Made by a program: the position numbers and the translations under genes. The notes beneath the pieces are model-generated. The model saw nothing but the letters and a program-made list of their open reading frames with translations. It did not search any database and was not told where the DNA came from. A DNA stretch of 64,000 nt from Pedobacter sp. ISL-64 (GTDB taxonomy: Bacteria > Bacteroidota > Bacteroidia > Sphingobacteriales > Sphingobacteriaceae), in the NCBI RefSeq assembly GCF_018613605.1, contig NZ_JAGGPU010000019.1, positions 52,256-116,255 of the forward strand. Reading direction: 5' to 3'. Shown in pieces: positions 43,669 through 53,439 of this stretch. Positions within the stretch are counted from its first letter, which is position 1. Each line of letters opens with the position of its first letter.

Positions 43669-43676
43669 TACTTTTG
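43669..43676 (+). promoter_or_regulatory. -7 element before the ROK gene
   Basis: TACTTTTG (TAnnTTTG match) 48 bases before the ROK start suggests an additional internal promoter. Confidence 0.3.
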
Positions 43677-43724
43677 GCGAATTAATTCAGATTATAAAGA
43701 ATAGATAACAGAAATATATATAGA

Positions 43725-44606
43725 ATGGAAAAGCCTGTTGCATTAGGTGTAGATATTGGCGGCTCGCATATTACGGCCGCATTGGTGGATTTAGAAACGA
43801 GAACTTTGGTGAAGGATTCCATCAAACGTAGCCCTGTGAATTCGCAGGAGAGTAAAGAAGTGATTTTATCGGCATGGTGCGATATCATCAATAAGGCTTT
43901 TAAAAATATTAAAAACGGTGCCCGGAATGTTGGAATTGCCATGCCTGGCCCTTTTAATTATAGTGAAGGCATTTCATTAATTAAAGACCAGGATAAGTTT
44001 AAATCACTTTACCAGATCAATGTAAAAGAAGAGCTGGCTAAACGACTGGATATCCCTGTAGAGAATATTCACTTTATAAACGATGCAGCAGGTTTTTTAC
44101 AAGGTGAGGTTTTTGCTGGCGCTGCCAAAGGAAATGCCAGTGTGCTGGGCTTAACGCTTGGTACGGGCCTCGGCTCATCGCTTTGCCTCAATTATAATTA
44201 TAAAGCTTTTGATGCTGACCTCTGGAACTCCGAATTTTTAGACGGAATTGCGGAAGATTACCTTTCTACTCGCTGGTTCGTAAAACGTTTTAACAAGCTT
44301 AGCGGCAAAACGGTGGATGGCGTGAAAGAATTGGTGGAAATGGTAGAAACCGATCATTTTGCCACCCGGGTATTTATGGAATTTGGTTATAACCTCGCGC
44401 TGTTCTTGATCCCTATTATTAAGGAACACAAAATAGACACTGTAATAGTTGGAGGTAATATTGCACAATCTTTTAGTGCATTTGCTCCCGAATTAATCGC
44501 AACACTTAAAGGCAATGGAATAGATACTCAAATAAAAATTTCAGAACTAAAAGAACATGCAGCATTAATTGGTGCCGCAAGCTGTTGCGATTTGAGCTTA
44601 ACTTAA
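43725..44606 (+). CDS. ROK family sugar kinase
   Basis: 293 residues. ATP-binding start LGVDIGGSHITAALVD, catalytic base region HFINDAAGFLQGE, phosphate loop LTLGTGLGSS and the C-terminal DTVIVGGNIAQSF. Probably phosphorylates glucose or mannose released by the neighbouring enzymes. The zinc motif CxCGxxGCxE that follows the glycine loop in most ROK kinases is absent here. No DNA-binding domain precedes it, so it is a kinase-type rather than repressor-type ROK protein. Confidence 0.9.
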   Translation: MEKPVALGVDIGGSHITAALVDLETRTLVKDSIKRSPVNSQESKEVILSAWCDIINKAFKNIKNGARNVGIAMPGPFNYSEGISLIKDQDKFKSLYQINVKEELAKRLDIPVENIHFINDAAGFLQGEVFAGAAKGNASVLGLTLGTGLGSSLCLNYNYKAFDADLWNSEFLDGIAEDYLSTRWFVKRFNKLSGKTVDGVKELVEMVETDHFATRVFMEFGYNLALFLIPIIKEHKIDTVIVGGNIAQSFSAFAPELIATLKGNGIDTQIKISELKEHAALIGAASCCDLSLT

Positions 44607-44650
44607 ATGCTGGTTTTAAGCGCTGAAACTATTTAGCAAATTTCTATCAA

Positions 44651-44694
44651 AAGCCACGGAATTATAATTTTAATAAAATAATTCTGTGGCTTTT
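44651..44694 (+). terminator. Terminator after the ROK gene
   Basis: AAGCCACGGAATTAT pairs with ATAATTCTGTGGCTT (one G-T pair) around an AT loop, followed by TTCC. Confidence 0.8.
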
Positions 44695-44853
44695 CCTTAT
44701 TTATCCTTCATTTTTTATAAATAGGTAATTTAATCAATCATAATAGCCTGTTTTTATTACATTTTAGAGCTAATGCGAGAATTATATTGTAATTTTTTTC
44801 AAAAAGATTGAAATTAATTTTTCGTTTGCAATAATATTCTTATAATTGTTTAA

Positions 44854-44865
44854 TAAAACGTTTTA
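44854..44865. promoter_or_regulatory. LacI-type operator candidate (perfect palindrome)
   Basis: TAAAACGTTTTA, identical to the site at 44962 and to the core of 36567-36580. It lies 412 bases before the discoidin-like gene. Confidence 0.6.
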
Positions 44866-44961
44866 GCTAATCAACAAACTAACTAGCCACGTCCCATTTA
44901 TTTAAATATATCAGGAAAAGTTTTAATCTAATGATTGAGGCTTTTTTTTGAGGCAAATAGA

Positions 44962-44973
44962 TAAAACGTTTTA
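44962..44973. promoter_or_regulatory. LacI-type operator candidate (perfect palindrome)
   Basis: Second TAAAACGTTTTA, 108 bases after the first; two equal sites at this spacing could support DNA looping by a LacI tetramer or two dimers. Confidence 0.6.
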
Positions 44974-45265
44974 GTATTACTTTAAAATGACTATTTGTTA
45001 ATCAATAATCAAAGGAGACTTACTATGAACTAAAATTTACACCTATTAAAAAATACCATCCCGTTCCCAGCGGATAACAAACCAAACTAAAACTCAAGAT
45101 GAACAAAAATTACTAAACCAGCTATTGGTAGGTATTACAGCCTGCAACAATATTTCGGTCTAATTGAAGGATGTAACTACTTCCAAAACCGATTTAACTG
45201 CCAGATTATCCATTATTCTGGCTCTCATCATTACTTTTTACTAACTAATAAACCTTAAATTAATT

Positions 45266-45826
45266 ATGACTCTTTTAAAAATTACAAGGAGCGCTATCGG
45301 ACTTTGTATGGTCCTGGTTTTGCTTCTTGGGTGTGGTAAAGAAAAATACCCCTCAGTAGATCTTTTTACCTGGAAAGCCAAAGTTGATGTAACGGCAAAA
45401 GCCGCACTCTCTGTTAACGTAGAAAACTCTGGCGGGGCTTCTGCCGGAGAAGGATCTTTAAAGGTCGTGGATAATGATATTAACTCGAAATTCCTGATCA
45501 ATCCTTATCAGTCTAGCCTTTATATCCAGTTAACCTTCCCTTCACCTCAACAAGTGGCATCTTATACTTTAACATCAGGTGGCGATGCTCCTGACAGGGA
45601 TCCTAAAAACTGGAAATTAAGCGGTTCTACAGATGGGAGCAACTGGGTAGATCTTGATACGAGAACAGGTGAAACATTTTCGGGTCGTAACCTGACCAAA
45701 ACCTACAATTTCAAAAACAAAGTCCTGTATAAATACTACAAACTTAGTATTACGGCAAATAATAACGGCTCTTTGTTCCAGTTATCTGAGTGGCGTGTAA
45801 TTGAAGTGCCTGAGGAGCAACAGTAA
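45266..45826 (+). CDS. Discoidin (F5/8 type C)-like surface lipoprotein
   Basis: 186 residues. Lipobox LLGC (C23). The rest is one beta-sandwich domain with the F5/8C pattern: SLKVVDNDINSKFLI, LYIQLTFPSPQQVASYTLTSG, RDPKNWKLSGSTDGSNWVDL and YKYYKLSITANN. Such domains bind sugars. It precedes the second SusC/SusD pair by 132 bases and could be a surface glycan-binding protein of that system. Confidence 0.85.
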   Translation: MTLLKITRSAIGLCMVLVLLLGCGKEKYPSVDLFTWKAKVDVTAKAALSVNVENSGGASAGEGSLKVVDNDINSKFLINPYQSSLYIQLTFPSPQQVASYTLTSGGDAPDRDPKNWKLSGSTDGSNWVDLDTRTGETFSGRNLTKTYNFKNKVLYKYYKLSITANNNGSLFQLSEWRVIEVPEEQQ

Positions 45827-45958
45827 TTTGCGGTTAAATTATTCTGTAAATAGGTATACTAAGATTTATTCTTCCGAATTAACCGGTAGGCAATAAATTT
45901 ATTTTCAACTGATCAATAGACCCAATAACAGTAATTCTGTTAACAACAACTTAATTTT

Positions 45959-48900
45959 ATGATGAAAAAAAATACAAATTTAACTGGGGGCAGGCTCAGG
46001 CTTAAAGATTGTGCTTTTAAGGCTATCGCTTTTACTTTAGCTTTAAGCAGTGGTTTTTATGCATCGGCTAATGCTTCTGCTATTAATATAAGCAGTTCGG
46101 TTTTGCTAAATCAAACCAAAGCTGATATTGTGATACGTGGTATAATAAAAGACGAAACAGGTGCACCATTACCAGGAGCAGGTGTTAAGGTAAAAGGCAG
46201 TTCTACCAGTGCAGCTGCAGACGTGAATGGCGCATTTACCATCACTGTTCCTGATCAAAATACAGTCTTGATTGTAACTTATGTTGGTTATGATACCAAA
46301 GAAATTACAGTTGGAACCCAAACTTCATTAGATATCCGTTTAAGGGAAACAGCTGGTGCTAATTTACAAGAGGTTGCCATTGTAGGTTTTGGTACGCAAA
46401 AAAAGGAAAGTTTGGTTGGTGCACAATCATCGGTAAACGTTGCTGATTTAAAACAACCAGTTTCTAGCATGAGTCAGTTATTGGCTGGTCGTATTCCTGG
46501 TGTGATAAATGTTTCGAGAAATGGTGAACCGGGTGCAACAGGATCTGATATTTTCATCAGGGGAATATCTTCACTAACAGCTGGTGATAGAGGGCCGCTA
46601 GTGATTATCGATGGGGTTCCTAACCGTAACTTAAACGACATCAGTGTGTATGATGTGGAGAATTTTACTGTGCTGAAAGATGCTGCCGCAACAGCGGTAT
46701 ATGGTATCCGTGGTGCAAACGGCGTAATCTTGATTAATACCAAACAAGGTAAAATTGGTACGCCGAAAATCAATGTAGAATATTATGAAGGCGTCAGCCG
46801 TTTCACCAAAAGACCTCAATTAATTGATGGTGTAGATTATATGAACTTGGCTAATGAGGCTAAATATTCAGATTATTTAAGAGGTGGTGCAGCAGGTGCA
46901 TTTACACCAGCATATTCAATAGATGCCGTTCAGAAAACAGCTGCCGGTACTGATCCTATTCTTTACCCGAATGTAAATTGGTTCGATGCCATTTATAATG
47001 ATTTTGGTAGAAACAGATCAGCAACAGCTAACCTATCAGGTGGTGTAAGTAATGCAAAATATTATGTATCATTAGGCTATTATGGTGAAGATGGTTTATT
47101 TAAAACTGACGACGCGATAAATTCAGCAGTTAAACAAAACTATGGCCGTTACAATGTTAGTGCAAACTTAAACTGGGATATTACAGGTACCACTAAATTA
47201 GATTTAGGTATCAAAGGTATTTTGTCGCAAAACAACTACCCAAGTAGCTTCAGCGCACAGGATATCTTTAGCCAGGCTTTCTTAATCAATCCAACCTCTT
47301 TTCCGGTTCTTTATTCAAATGGAAGTTTGCCAGGTATTAGTCCGCAGGCCGATCAACGTAATCCGTATGGTGATGTTACCAGAAATGGGTATAGGGTAGG
47401 TTACAGCAACCAGTTGTATTCAAATATGCGTTTAACCCAAGATCTAAAAGAGGTAACCCCAGGTTTATCGGTTACTACAATGTTCTCTTTTGATGTTAAC
47501 AACAGCAATTCAATCAATAGGACTAAGAGAGAAACCATTTATAGAATTAACCCTAATGATCCTTATAATGTTGCGGGCAATGCTGCATCTGGTTATAAAT
47601 ATGGTTTAGTTCTTCAGGGGCAAGATTTCTTAAATTATGGTATTGCCAACGGTGGTGATAAGAAAATGTATTTTGAAGCTGCTGTGAACTACAACCGTAC
47701 ATTTGGTAAACATGCGGTAAGTGGTTTGTTTTTGTACAATCAAAATGATAACACCAATCCATTTGCAGGTAACTTAACACTTTCCCTTCCATACAGGCTA
47801 CAAGGTATTGCGAGTCGTGCTACCTATGCTTACGATAATAAGTATTTTTTCGAATTTAACGTAGGTTACAATGGTTCAGAAAACTTTGCACCAGATAAAC
47901 GTTATGGTTTCTTCCCTGCGATAGGTATTGGATGGTTGCTTTCTAGCGAGAAATTCTTCGAGCCACTTAAAAATACCTTCCAAATGGTTAAATTCCGTTA
48001 CTCAGATGGTATTGTGGGTAGTGGTGGCAGTGGTTCTGGTTATGCAGGTAGTGAGGGCGATCGTTTCTATTATTTAACCAAAGTAGGTGATGCTGGTGGT
48101 TATACATTCGGACAGAATGGAAATCTTGGAAATAATGGATTAGGTGTAACTGCTTATGGAGTTGATGTAACCTGGGCTGAAACGCGTAAACAGGATTTAG
48201 GTTTCGAATTAAAAACATTAAACAATAACCTGTCTTTAATCGTCGATTTCTTTAAAGAAAGAAGAAAAGACCAATTTATTACCAGGGGTACCGTACCAAA
48301 CTATATTGGCTTGGCTAACACACCAATTGGTAACTTAGGTGTTGTAGAAAATAAGGGTATCGATGGTACCTTGCAATATGATGCGCAGTTAGGTAAAGAT
48401 TTAACGCTTAATTTAAGAGCTAACCTTACTTTCAATAAAGATAAGGTAATTGAGAATGATCAGGCACCAAAAGCTTATCCGTGGATGGAGCAACGCGGCC
48501 TTAATGTACTAGCTGCTACTCGTGTTGGCTATATTGCTGAGAAGTTATTTGACAGCCAGGCAGAGATCAATGCGAGCCCTACACAATTTGGTACACTAAT
48601 GCCAGGAGATATCAAGTATAAAGATTTAAACGGCGATGGTAAAATTGATTCATTTGACCAAACTGTAATCGGTAGAGGGGATATTCCAAGTACTACTTAT
48701 GGTTTCGGTTTCTCGTTAACTTACAAAAGCTTCGATTTCGGCTTGTTCTTCCAGGGACAGGATAATGCAGATATTCTTATAAATATACCTTCATTCGCCA
48801 ATTCAGGTGGTTTAGGTAATATGCTTGCTGTTGCTACAGATCGTTGGACACCAACAAACCCTCGTCAGGATGCAGTTTACCCACGTTTATCTTATGGTGG

Positions 48901-49162
48901 TACCAACAACAACAATTACCAGTCGAGCACCTGGTGGAAACGTGATATTAGCTTCCTAAGATTAAAAAATGCAGACCTGGGTTACACCCTTAAGGAAGGC
49001 ATAAAATCTATTGGTGTTAAACGCTTAAGGATATATGCTACTGGCTATAATGTTTTTACCATTAGTAAATTCAAACTTTGGGACCCAGAGCTTGGTACAA
49101 ATAATGGTACGAGGTACCCATTAACCTCTAATTATTCTTTAGGTCTTACCGCTAATTTTTAA
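45959..49162 (+). CDS. SusC/RagA TonB-dependent receptor
   Basis: 1067 residues starting MMKKNTNLTGG, with an unusually long signal region (hydrophobic stretch about residues 20-40) before the carboxypeptidase-like domain (VIRGIIKDETGAPLPGAGVK). TonB box EVAIVGFGTQKKES, plug FIRGISSLTAGDRGPLVIID and VLKDAAATAVYGIRGANG, barrel ending SLGLTANF. Channel of the second uptake pair in the carbohydrate region. Confidence 0.94.
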   Translation: MMKKNTNLTGGRLRLKDCAFKAIAFTLALSSGFYASANASAINISSSVLLNQTKADIVIRGIIKDETGAPLPGAGVKVKGSSTSAAADVNGAFTITVPDQNTVLIVTYVGYDTKEITVGTQTSLDIRLRETAGANLQEVAIVGFGTQKKESLVGAQSSVNVADLKQPVSSMSQLLAGRIPGVINVSRNGEPGATGSDIFIRGISSLTAGDRGPLVIIDGVPNRNLNDISVYDVENFTVLKDAAATAVYGIRGANGVILINTKQGKIGTPKINVEYYEGVSRFTKRPQLIDGVDYMNLANEAKYSDYLRGGAAGAFTPAYSIDAVQKTAAGTDPILYPNVNWFDAIYNDFGRNRSATANLSGGVSNAKYYVSLGYYGEDGLFKTDDAINSAVKQNYGRYNVSANLNWDITGTTKLDLGIKGILSQNNYPSSFSAQDIFSQAFLINPTSFPVLYSNGSLPGISPQADQRNPYGDVTRNGYRVGYSNQLYSNMRLTQDLKEVTPGLSVTTMFSFDVNNSNSINRTKRETIYRINPNDPYNVAGNAASGYKYGLVLQGQDFLNYGIANGGDKKMYFEAAVNYNRTFGKHAVSGLFLYNQNDNTNPFAGNLTLSLPYRLQGIASRATYAYDNKYFFEFNVGYNGSENFAPDKRYGFFPAIGIGWLLSSEKFFEPLKNTFQMVKFRYSDGIVGSGGSGSGYAGSEGDRFYYLTKVGDAGGYTFGQNGNLGNNGLGVTAYGVDVTWAETRKQDLGFELKTLNNNLSLIVDFFKERRKDQFITRGTVPNYIGLANTPIGNLGVVENKGIDGTLQYDAQLGKDLTLNLRANLTFNKDKVIENDQAPKAYPWMEQRGLNVLAATRVGYIAEKLFDSQAEINASPTQFGTLMPGDIKYKDLNGDGKIDSFDQTVIGRGDIPSTTYGFGFSLTYKSFDFGLFFQGQDNADILINIPSFANSGGLGNMLAVATDRWTPTNPRQDAVYPRLSYGGTNNNNYQSSTWWKRDISFLRLKNADLGYTLKEGIKSIGVKRLRIYATGYNVFTISKFKLWDPELGTNNGTRYPLTSNYSLGLTANF

Positions 49163-49172
49163 AATAAAAAGA

Positions 49173-51005
49173 ATGAAAAAAATATTGATATATACAGTTG
49201 GCGCATTGCTGGTAGTAGGCAATTATGGCTGTAAGAAATTTTTAAATCAAGTACCTGATGATAGGCTTACCTTCGATCAGATGTACGAAAAAAAGGCTAC
49301 TGTTGATCGTGCATTAGCAAATGTTTATTCTACCCTTCCTGATCAGAACCAGGATCGTGCACCATCAGTAAATGGAAATATTGGCCCGTGGACGGCTGCT
49401 TCTGATGAAGCAGATTATACCTTGCCCAATTTTAGTGAAAACGTGAATACAGGCGCATGGGATGCAACAAGTGGACAAGTAAATTATCACTGGCAAAACT
49501 TTTACCGTGGTATACAGGCTGCAAGTTCCTTCATGGCAAATGTAACCAAATGTACAGATTGTAATCTTGGAGGTATTGATATTGCTAATCGTTATTACAA
49601 CGAGGCCAGGGCCTTAAGAGCTATTTATTACTACCATTTGGTTAGGCAATATGGCCCGGTTGTGTTATTGGGAAATGATCCGATCGCATCTGATGCACCA
49701 TTAGCTGAAATAAGTAAGCCACGTAACTCTATGGACGAATGTATTGATTATATTGTAAGTGAGTTAGATGCAACAAGTGCACGCCTTCCTGCTACCCCAC
49801 AAGCGAGTGAAGATTATGGGCACATTACAGCATCTGTTGCTGATGCCTATAAAATCAAAGCGTTATTAACAGCAGCCCGTCCATTGTTTAATGGTAATAC
49901 TGATTATGCGGGTCTTAAAAATCAAGATGGTAAACAATTGATCAGTCAAACTGCCAGTGCTGCAAAATGGACCAGATTGGCTACCGCTGCTAAAGCATTT
50001 TTAAATAACCCAAACTATTCTAGTTATGCACTTTATAGTGTTGCTGCTACACCAGCTGGTTTGCCAAATACGGCATTTAACAGAGCTTTTATAGCCACAA
50101 GGGATGTGTTTTTAAACGGTTGGAACTCTGAGATCATTTTCGGTAGAGGAGGTGATGTAACACTTTATCAATATTCATTAGCCCCTAACCATAATGGTGC
50201 TTCTGGTGGCGATAAAGGCGGTTCATTCTTATCTCCATCTCAACAGTTGGTTGATGCATTCTTTACCGTAAATGGTTTACCTATAGAAAGCGATCCAACT
50301 TATACTGCTAACGGAACATCAAGTTATCAGGCACCAGATCCTAACGATCAAGGTGCTACAAGGGCAATTAGTAATATGTTTGTTAACCGTGAACCACGTT
50401 TTTATGCCGATATTACGTATACTGGTCGTAAATGGATTAACACCTCTTCGAATATTATTACCGATTTTACCAATAGTGGTAATGCGGGTAAAGGAGCCAT
50501 TGCGAATAACGATTATAGCAAAACTGGTTACACTTCAAGAAAACATTTAACGGTTGCAGGTTGGACATCTGGTAGAACTATTTTCACCACGATCAGATTG
50601 GCAGAGATTTACTTAGATTACATTGAGGCGTTACAAGAGTCTAATCCTTCAGATCCTGATATCTTAATCTACCTAAATAAAATCCGTACCAGGGCAGGCA
50701 TTGCACCATACGGAAGTGGTGCTGGCGCATTACCAGTGCCAACAGATATGAGGGATGCGATCCGCAGAGAAAGACGTGTTGAATTGGCTTTCGAATTAGA
50801 TCGTTATTTCTACACCAGAGAATGGAAAATTGCAGAAACTACCGATACACAGATCAGGGGTTTAAATATTGTTCAAAACGCACCAGGATTTTTTACACCA
50901 GTGGTTACTGAAAACAGGGTTTTCCAAAAGAAACACTATTTGTGGCCTATACCAAATGGAGAAATTCAAAAAGTTCCTGTAATAGTACAAAATACAGGCT
51001 GGTAA
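49173..51005 (+). CDS. SusD/RagB family lipoprotein
   Basis: 610 residues, lipobox NYGC (C20). SusD motifs: YYNEARALRAIYYYHLVRQYGPV, DAYKIKALLTAARPLF, TIRLAEIYLDYIEALQESNP, DAIRRERRVELAFELDRYFYTREWK and the ending VQNTGW, the diverged form of QNPGY. It is paired with the preceding SusC (10-base gap) and followed by a terminator. Confidence 0.94.
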   Translation: MKKILIYTVGALLVVGNYGCKKFLNQVPDDRLTFDQMYEKKATVDRALANVYSTLPDQNQDRAPSVNGNIGPWTAASDEADYTLPNFSENVNTGAWDATSGQVNYHWQNFYRGIQAASSFMANVTKCTDCNLGGIDIANRYYNEARALRAIYYYHLVRQYGPVVLLGNDPIASDAPLAEISKPRNSMDECIDYIVSELDATSARLPATPQASEDYGHITASVADAYKIKALLTAARPLFNGNTDYAGLKNQDGKQLISQTASAAKWTRLATAAKAFLNNPNYSSYALYSVAATPAGLPNTAFNRAFIATRDVFLNGWNSEIIFGRGGDVTLYQYSLAPNHNGASGGDKGGSFLSPSQQLVDAFFTVNGLPIESDPTYTANGTSSYQAPDPNDQGATRAISNMFVNREPRFYADITYTGRKWINTSSNIITDFTNSGNAGKGAIANNDYSKTGYTSRKHLTVAGWTSGRTIFTTIRLAEIYLDYIEALQESNPSDPDILIYLNKIRTRAGIAPYGSGAGALPVPTDMRDAIRRERRVELAFELDRYFYTREWKIAETTDTQIRGLNIVQNAPGFFTPVVTENRVFQKKHYLWPIPNGEIQKVPVIVQNTGW

Positions 51006-51014
51006 AATACATAT

Positions 51015-51047
51015 AGTACTGGGTGTTTCACTCGGTGCTTTTTTTTA
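51015..51047 (+). terminator. Terminator after the second SusD
   Basis: AGTACTGGGTG (51015-51025) pairs with CACTCGGTGCT (51029-51039) with three G-T pairs, loop TTT, followed by eight T. Confidence 0.7.
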
Positions 51048-51066
51048 AATAATTAATACTAGCGCT

Positions 51067-52038
51067 ATGAAAAAAATTTTATCGTTATCGGCAATTGTAC
51101 TATTTGCTGTGTTAGCTTGCAACAGTAAAAAAGCACCAGTAGAAACCGTAAAGCCACCGCCACCGTTGGATGAAAGTGTAGATCCACCAGATACACCACC
51201 AAAAACATGGAAGGAGCATTGGTTTGAGCATGTTCAATTGCTAAACCGAGTTTATTATGATACTAGCGTAGTGGTTTATTACGATGGCGATGTTAAACCA
51301 ACTATTACCTGGCCAAAAATCTACATGGCAGAAGCCTGGAACTATACCAAAAAAACTTACGGCAAATTCGGAGATGATAGCCGCTTATTTGTAATTTATC
51401 ATGCAGGTAAATATAGCGGAGGACATCCGGGTACTTACCTAGACGCAGGCCATGATTATAGAAACGTAACAGATTGCGGTGCCAGCAGCTTCGATGCCTG
51501 GACTACCGGCGTTGATAATGATATTGATTTGTCTACTCACGAAATCGGCCACATCGTAGAAGGAGCATCAAAAGGGGTAAAAGAATCGCCGGCTTTCGAT
51601 ATCTGGCATGATAGTAAGTGGATGGAGATTTATCAATACGATGTGTATTTAGGCTTAAATAGAACCACCGATGCACAACGTTGGTACAATAAAATGATGA
51701 CTGTTACCGATAATTATCCTAAGGCAGGAACACAATGGTTCAAGAATTGGTTTCTTCCAATTTATGATAACTATGGTAAAGCAAAGGTTTTAAATGGTTT
51801 CTTTGGCTTATTGTCTCAACAATTTCCTAAACAACAAATTACAGTGCAGGGCAAAAGCTATCAACAATATACTAGAAAAATAAATTTTGGCGAGTTTATT
51901 CACTTTTGGAGCGGTGCCGCGAAAGCAGATTTGGCACCACTTGCATTAACGGCTTTTGGACCAAAGGACGAAAAAGGAGCAGACTGGGCTCCAATGCTGG
52001 CCAAAGCCAAAACAGATTTCCCAGCCATCGCTTATTAA
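51067..52038 (+). CDS. Putative zinc metallopeptidase lipoprotein (HEIGH)
   Basis: 323 residues with lipobox VLAC (C18) and a Pro-rich linker (PPPPLDESVDPPDTPP). The zinc motif HEIGH lies at 158-162 in DLSTHEIGHIVEGA, with nearby SPAFDIWHDSKWMEIYQYD. I do not recognise a named family, but the HExxH and surface lipoprotein signal point to a peptidase or other gluzincin-like enzyme. It follows the second SusC/SusD pair and precedes two basic-secretory-protein-like genes. Confidence 0.75.
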   Translation: MKKILSLSAIVLFAVLACNSKKAPVETVKPPPPLDESVDPPDTPPKTWKEHWFEHVQLLNRVYYDTSVVVYYDGDVKPTITWPKIYMAEAWNYTKKTYGKFGDDSRLFVIYHAGKYSGGHPGTYLDAGHDYRNVTDCGASSFDAWTTGVDNDIDLSTHEIGHIVEGASKGVKESPAFDIWHDSKWMEIYQYDVYLGLNRTTDAQRWYNKMMTVTDNYPKAGTQWFKNWFLPIYDNYGKAKVLNGFFGLLSQQFPKQQITVQGKSYQQYTRKINFGEFIHFWSGAAKADLAPLALTAFGPKDEKGADWAPMLAKAKTDFPAIAY

Positions 52039-52120
52039 ATTATAATACAATAAACCAAAAGAAATGATTTTGCCAATAGCAGAATCATTTCTGCTTTTTC
52101 AAAAACTCACACATAAAATC

Positions 52121-53101
52121 ATGATTAAGAAGTTATTAATATTTGTGTCGATATCCTTTATAGGCGCTAATACTTTCGCTCAAAACAGAGAAAAAGAATA
52201 CAAAGTTACCATCAATGATAAAGATAGCGCAACAAATGCCATTGTAGATGCTAAACTTAAGGCTGCTTTTATCCACGTTTACCCAAAATTTGCCATGGCC
52301 GATGGGTATCGTACCAAGAGAAAGGTTGAGCTAACATTTGCCAACAACGAAACCGAAACCATTAAAGCTAAAGCAGGAGAAATTAAGGTTAATAGCGGTT
52401 GGGTAAAAGGTAAATCGCAATCTAAAATCGATAAAGAATTATTTAATGCACTCTCAAAAAACTGGGTTTCTTACAGTAAAGAAAAACACAAAGGGTATGA
52501 ATTAACATTTATCAGCAAAGATCCAAATTTAGATCCGACCGTAAGAAAGAAGTTAATTGCTACTTATTTCGAAATCTACCCAACCCTAGTTAAAACATTT
52601 AACGATAAATCTACCCACGATGTGTTATTTGTGGTGGACACAGCTTACAAAGCAGTTGCAGAAGCAAGCGGAAATAGAATTTTGTTTAGTGCTGCTTACA
52701 TGAAAGCACATCCAACCGATATTGATGTGGTAACACACGAAACCATGCACATTGTTCAGGGTTATGGCTATAGTGCTGGTCCGGTTTGGCTAACCGAAGG
52801 TATTGCCGATTATGTACGTTATAAATATGGTGTTGATAATGTAGGCTCGAAATGGAGTTTGCCAGATTATAATGCAAAGCAGAGTTATAAAAATAGTTAC
52901 CGTATTACCGCGAGGTTTTTTGCATGGTTAGAGCAAAATGTTAAACCTGGCTTAATTGCTACTTTAGATCAACAGTTAAGAGCGCATCAATACAAGGAGG
53001 AATCTTGGGCAGCCTTAACCGGAAAAACTGTCGACCAGCTATGGGAAGATTACAGCAAAGAACCACAAAAGGTAAGCCTTACTTACAGCAGCAAAAAATA
53101 A
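52121..53101 (+). CDS. Basic secretory protein-like metallopeptidase
   Basis: 326 residues from MIKKLLIFVSISFIGANTFAQ (a signal peptide; the longer frame starting at 52064 adds a non-signal leader). The C-terminal half is a plant-BSP-type domain with zinc motif HETMH (206-210) and GPVWLTEGIADYVRYKYGVD, SYRITARFFAWLEQ. The first ~110 residues after the signal form an extra beta domain of a type absent from the paralogue at 53440. It would act in the periplasm or outside. Confidence 0.85.
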   Translation: MIKKLLIFVSISFIGANTFAQNREKEYKVTINDKDSATNAIVDAKLKAAFIHVYPKFAMADGYRTKRKVELTFANNETETIKAKAGEIKVNSGWVKGKSQSKIDKELFNALSKNWVSYSKEKHKGYELTFISKDPNLDPTVRKKLIATYFEIYPTLVKTFNDKSTHDVLFVVDTAYKAVAEASGNRILFSAAYMKAHPTDIDVVTHETMHIVQGYGYSAGPVWLTEGIADYVRYKYGVDNVGSKWSLPDYNAKQSYKNSYRITARFFAWLEQNVKPGLIATLDQQLRAHQYKEESWAALTGKTVDQLWEDYSKEPQKVSLTYSSKK

Positions 53102-53123
53102 GAAATTTATCTACATGGAACGC

Positions 53124-53230
53124 CGTCATCTCGACTAAAACGCAGTGGAATGGAGAGATCCATCTAGACAGATTTAGCTTCGCTGAGCAATCGTGGTTTT
53201 CGACTCCGTTGCACTCCGCTCGAAATGACG
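53124..53230. repeat. Inverted-repeat element (GTCATCTCGA...TCGAAATGAC)
   Basis: CGTCATCTCGA at the left and CTCGAAATGACG at the right, one mismatch, 107 bp. Same family as the elements at 4596, 60260 and 62090. The rest of the 53102-53439 spacer holds only the operator at 53355. Confidence 0.7.
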
Positions 53231-53354
53231 ACCACTTAAAAGAAAATTTACAAAGAAGCCAAGTTTTATAAGATATGTGCAAATAAAAACTGCCTGCTCC
53301 AGTGCGTGTTTTGTAAAAATAATAATCACCAAAGTAAAATTTTTGATCATTTAC

Positions 53355-53366
53355 TAAATCGTTTTA
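53355..53366. promoter_or_regulatory. LacI-type operator candidate before the last BSP gene
   Basis: TAAATCGTTTTA is a near-palindrome 73 bases before the start codon at 53440. Confidence 0.5.
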
Positions 53367-53439
53367 CATATTATATTTATTTTGCAGAACTAAACAGGCT
53401 AACCAAAGTAACAATCCATCACAATAAAAATATAATCAG

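Larger units (their letters stand above)
44695..45265. other. Long leader/control region before the discoidin-like gene
   Basis: 571 bases without a convincing gene. It contains the two perfect operators at 44854 and 44962 and a long stretch (44974-45265) of low coding potential, possibly an untranslated leader. No long hairpin stands out. Confidence 0.5.
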
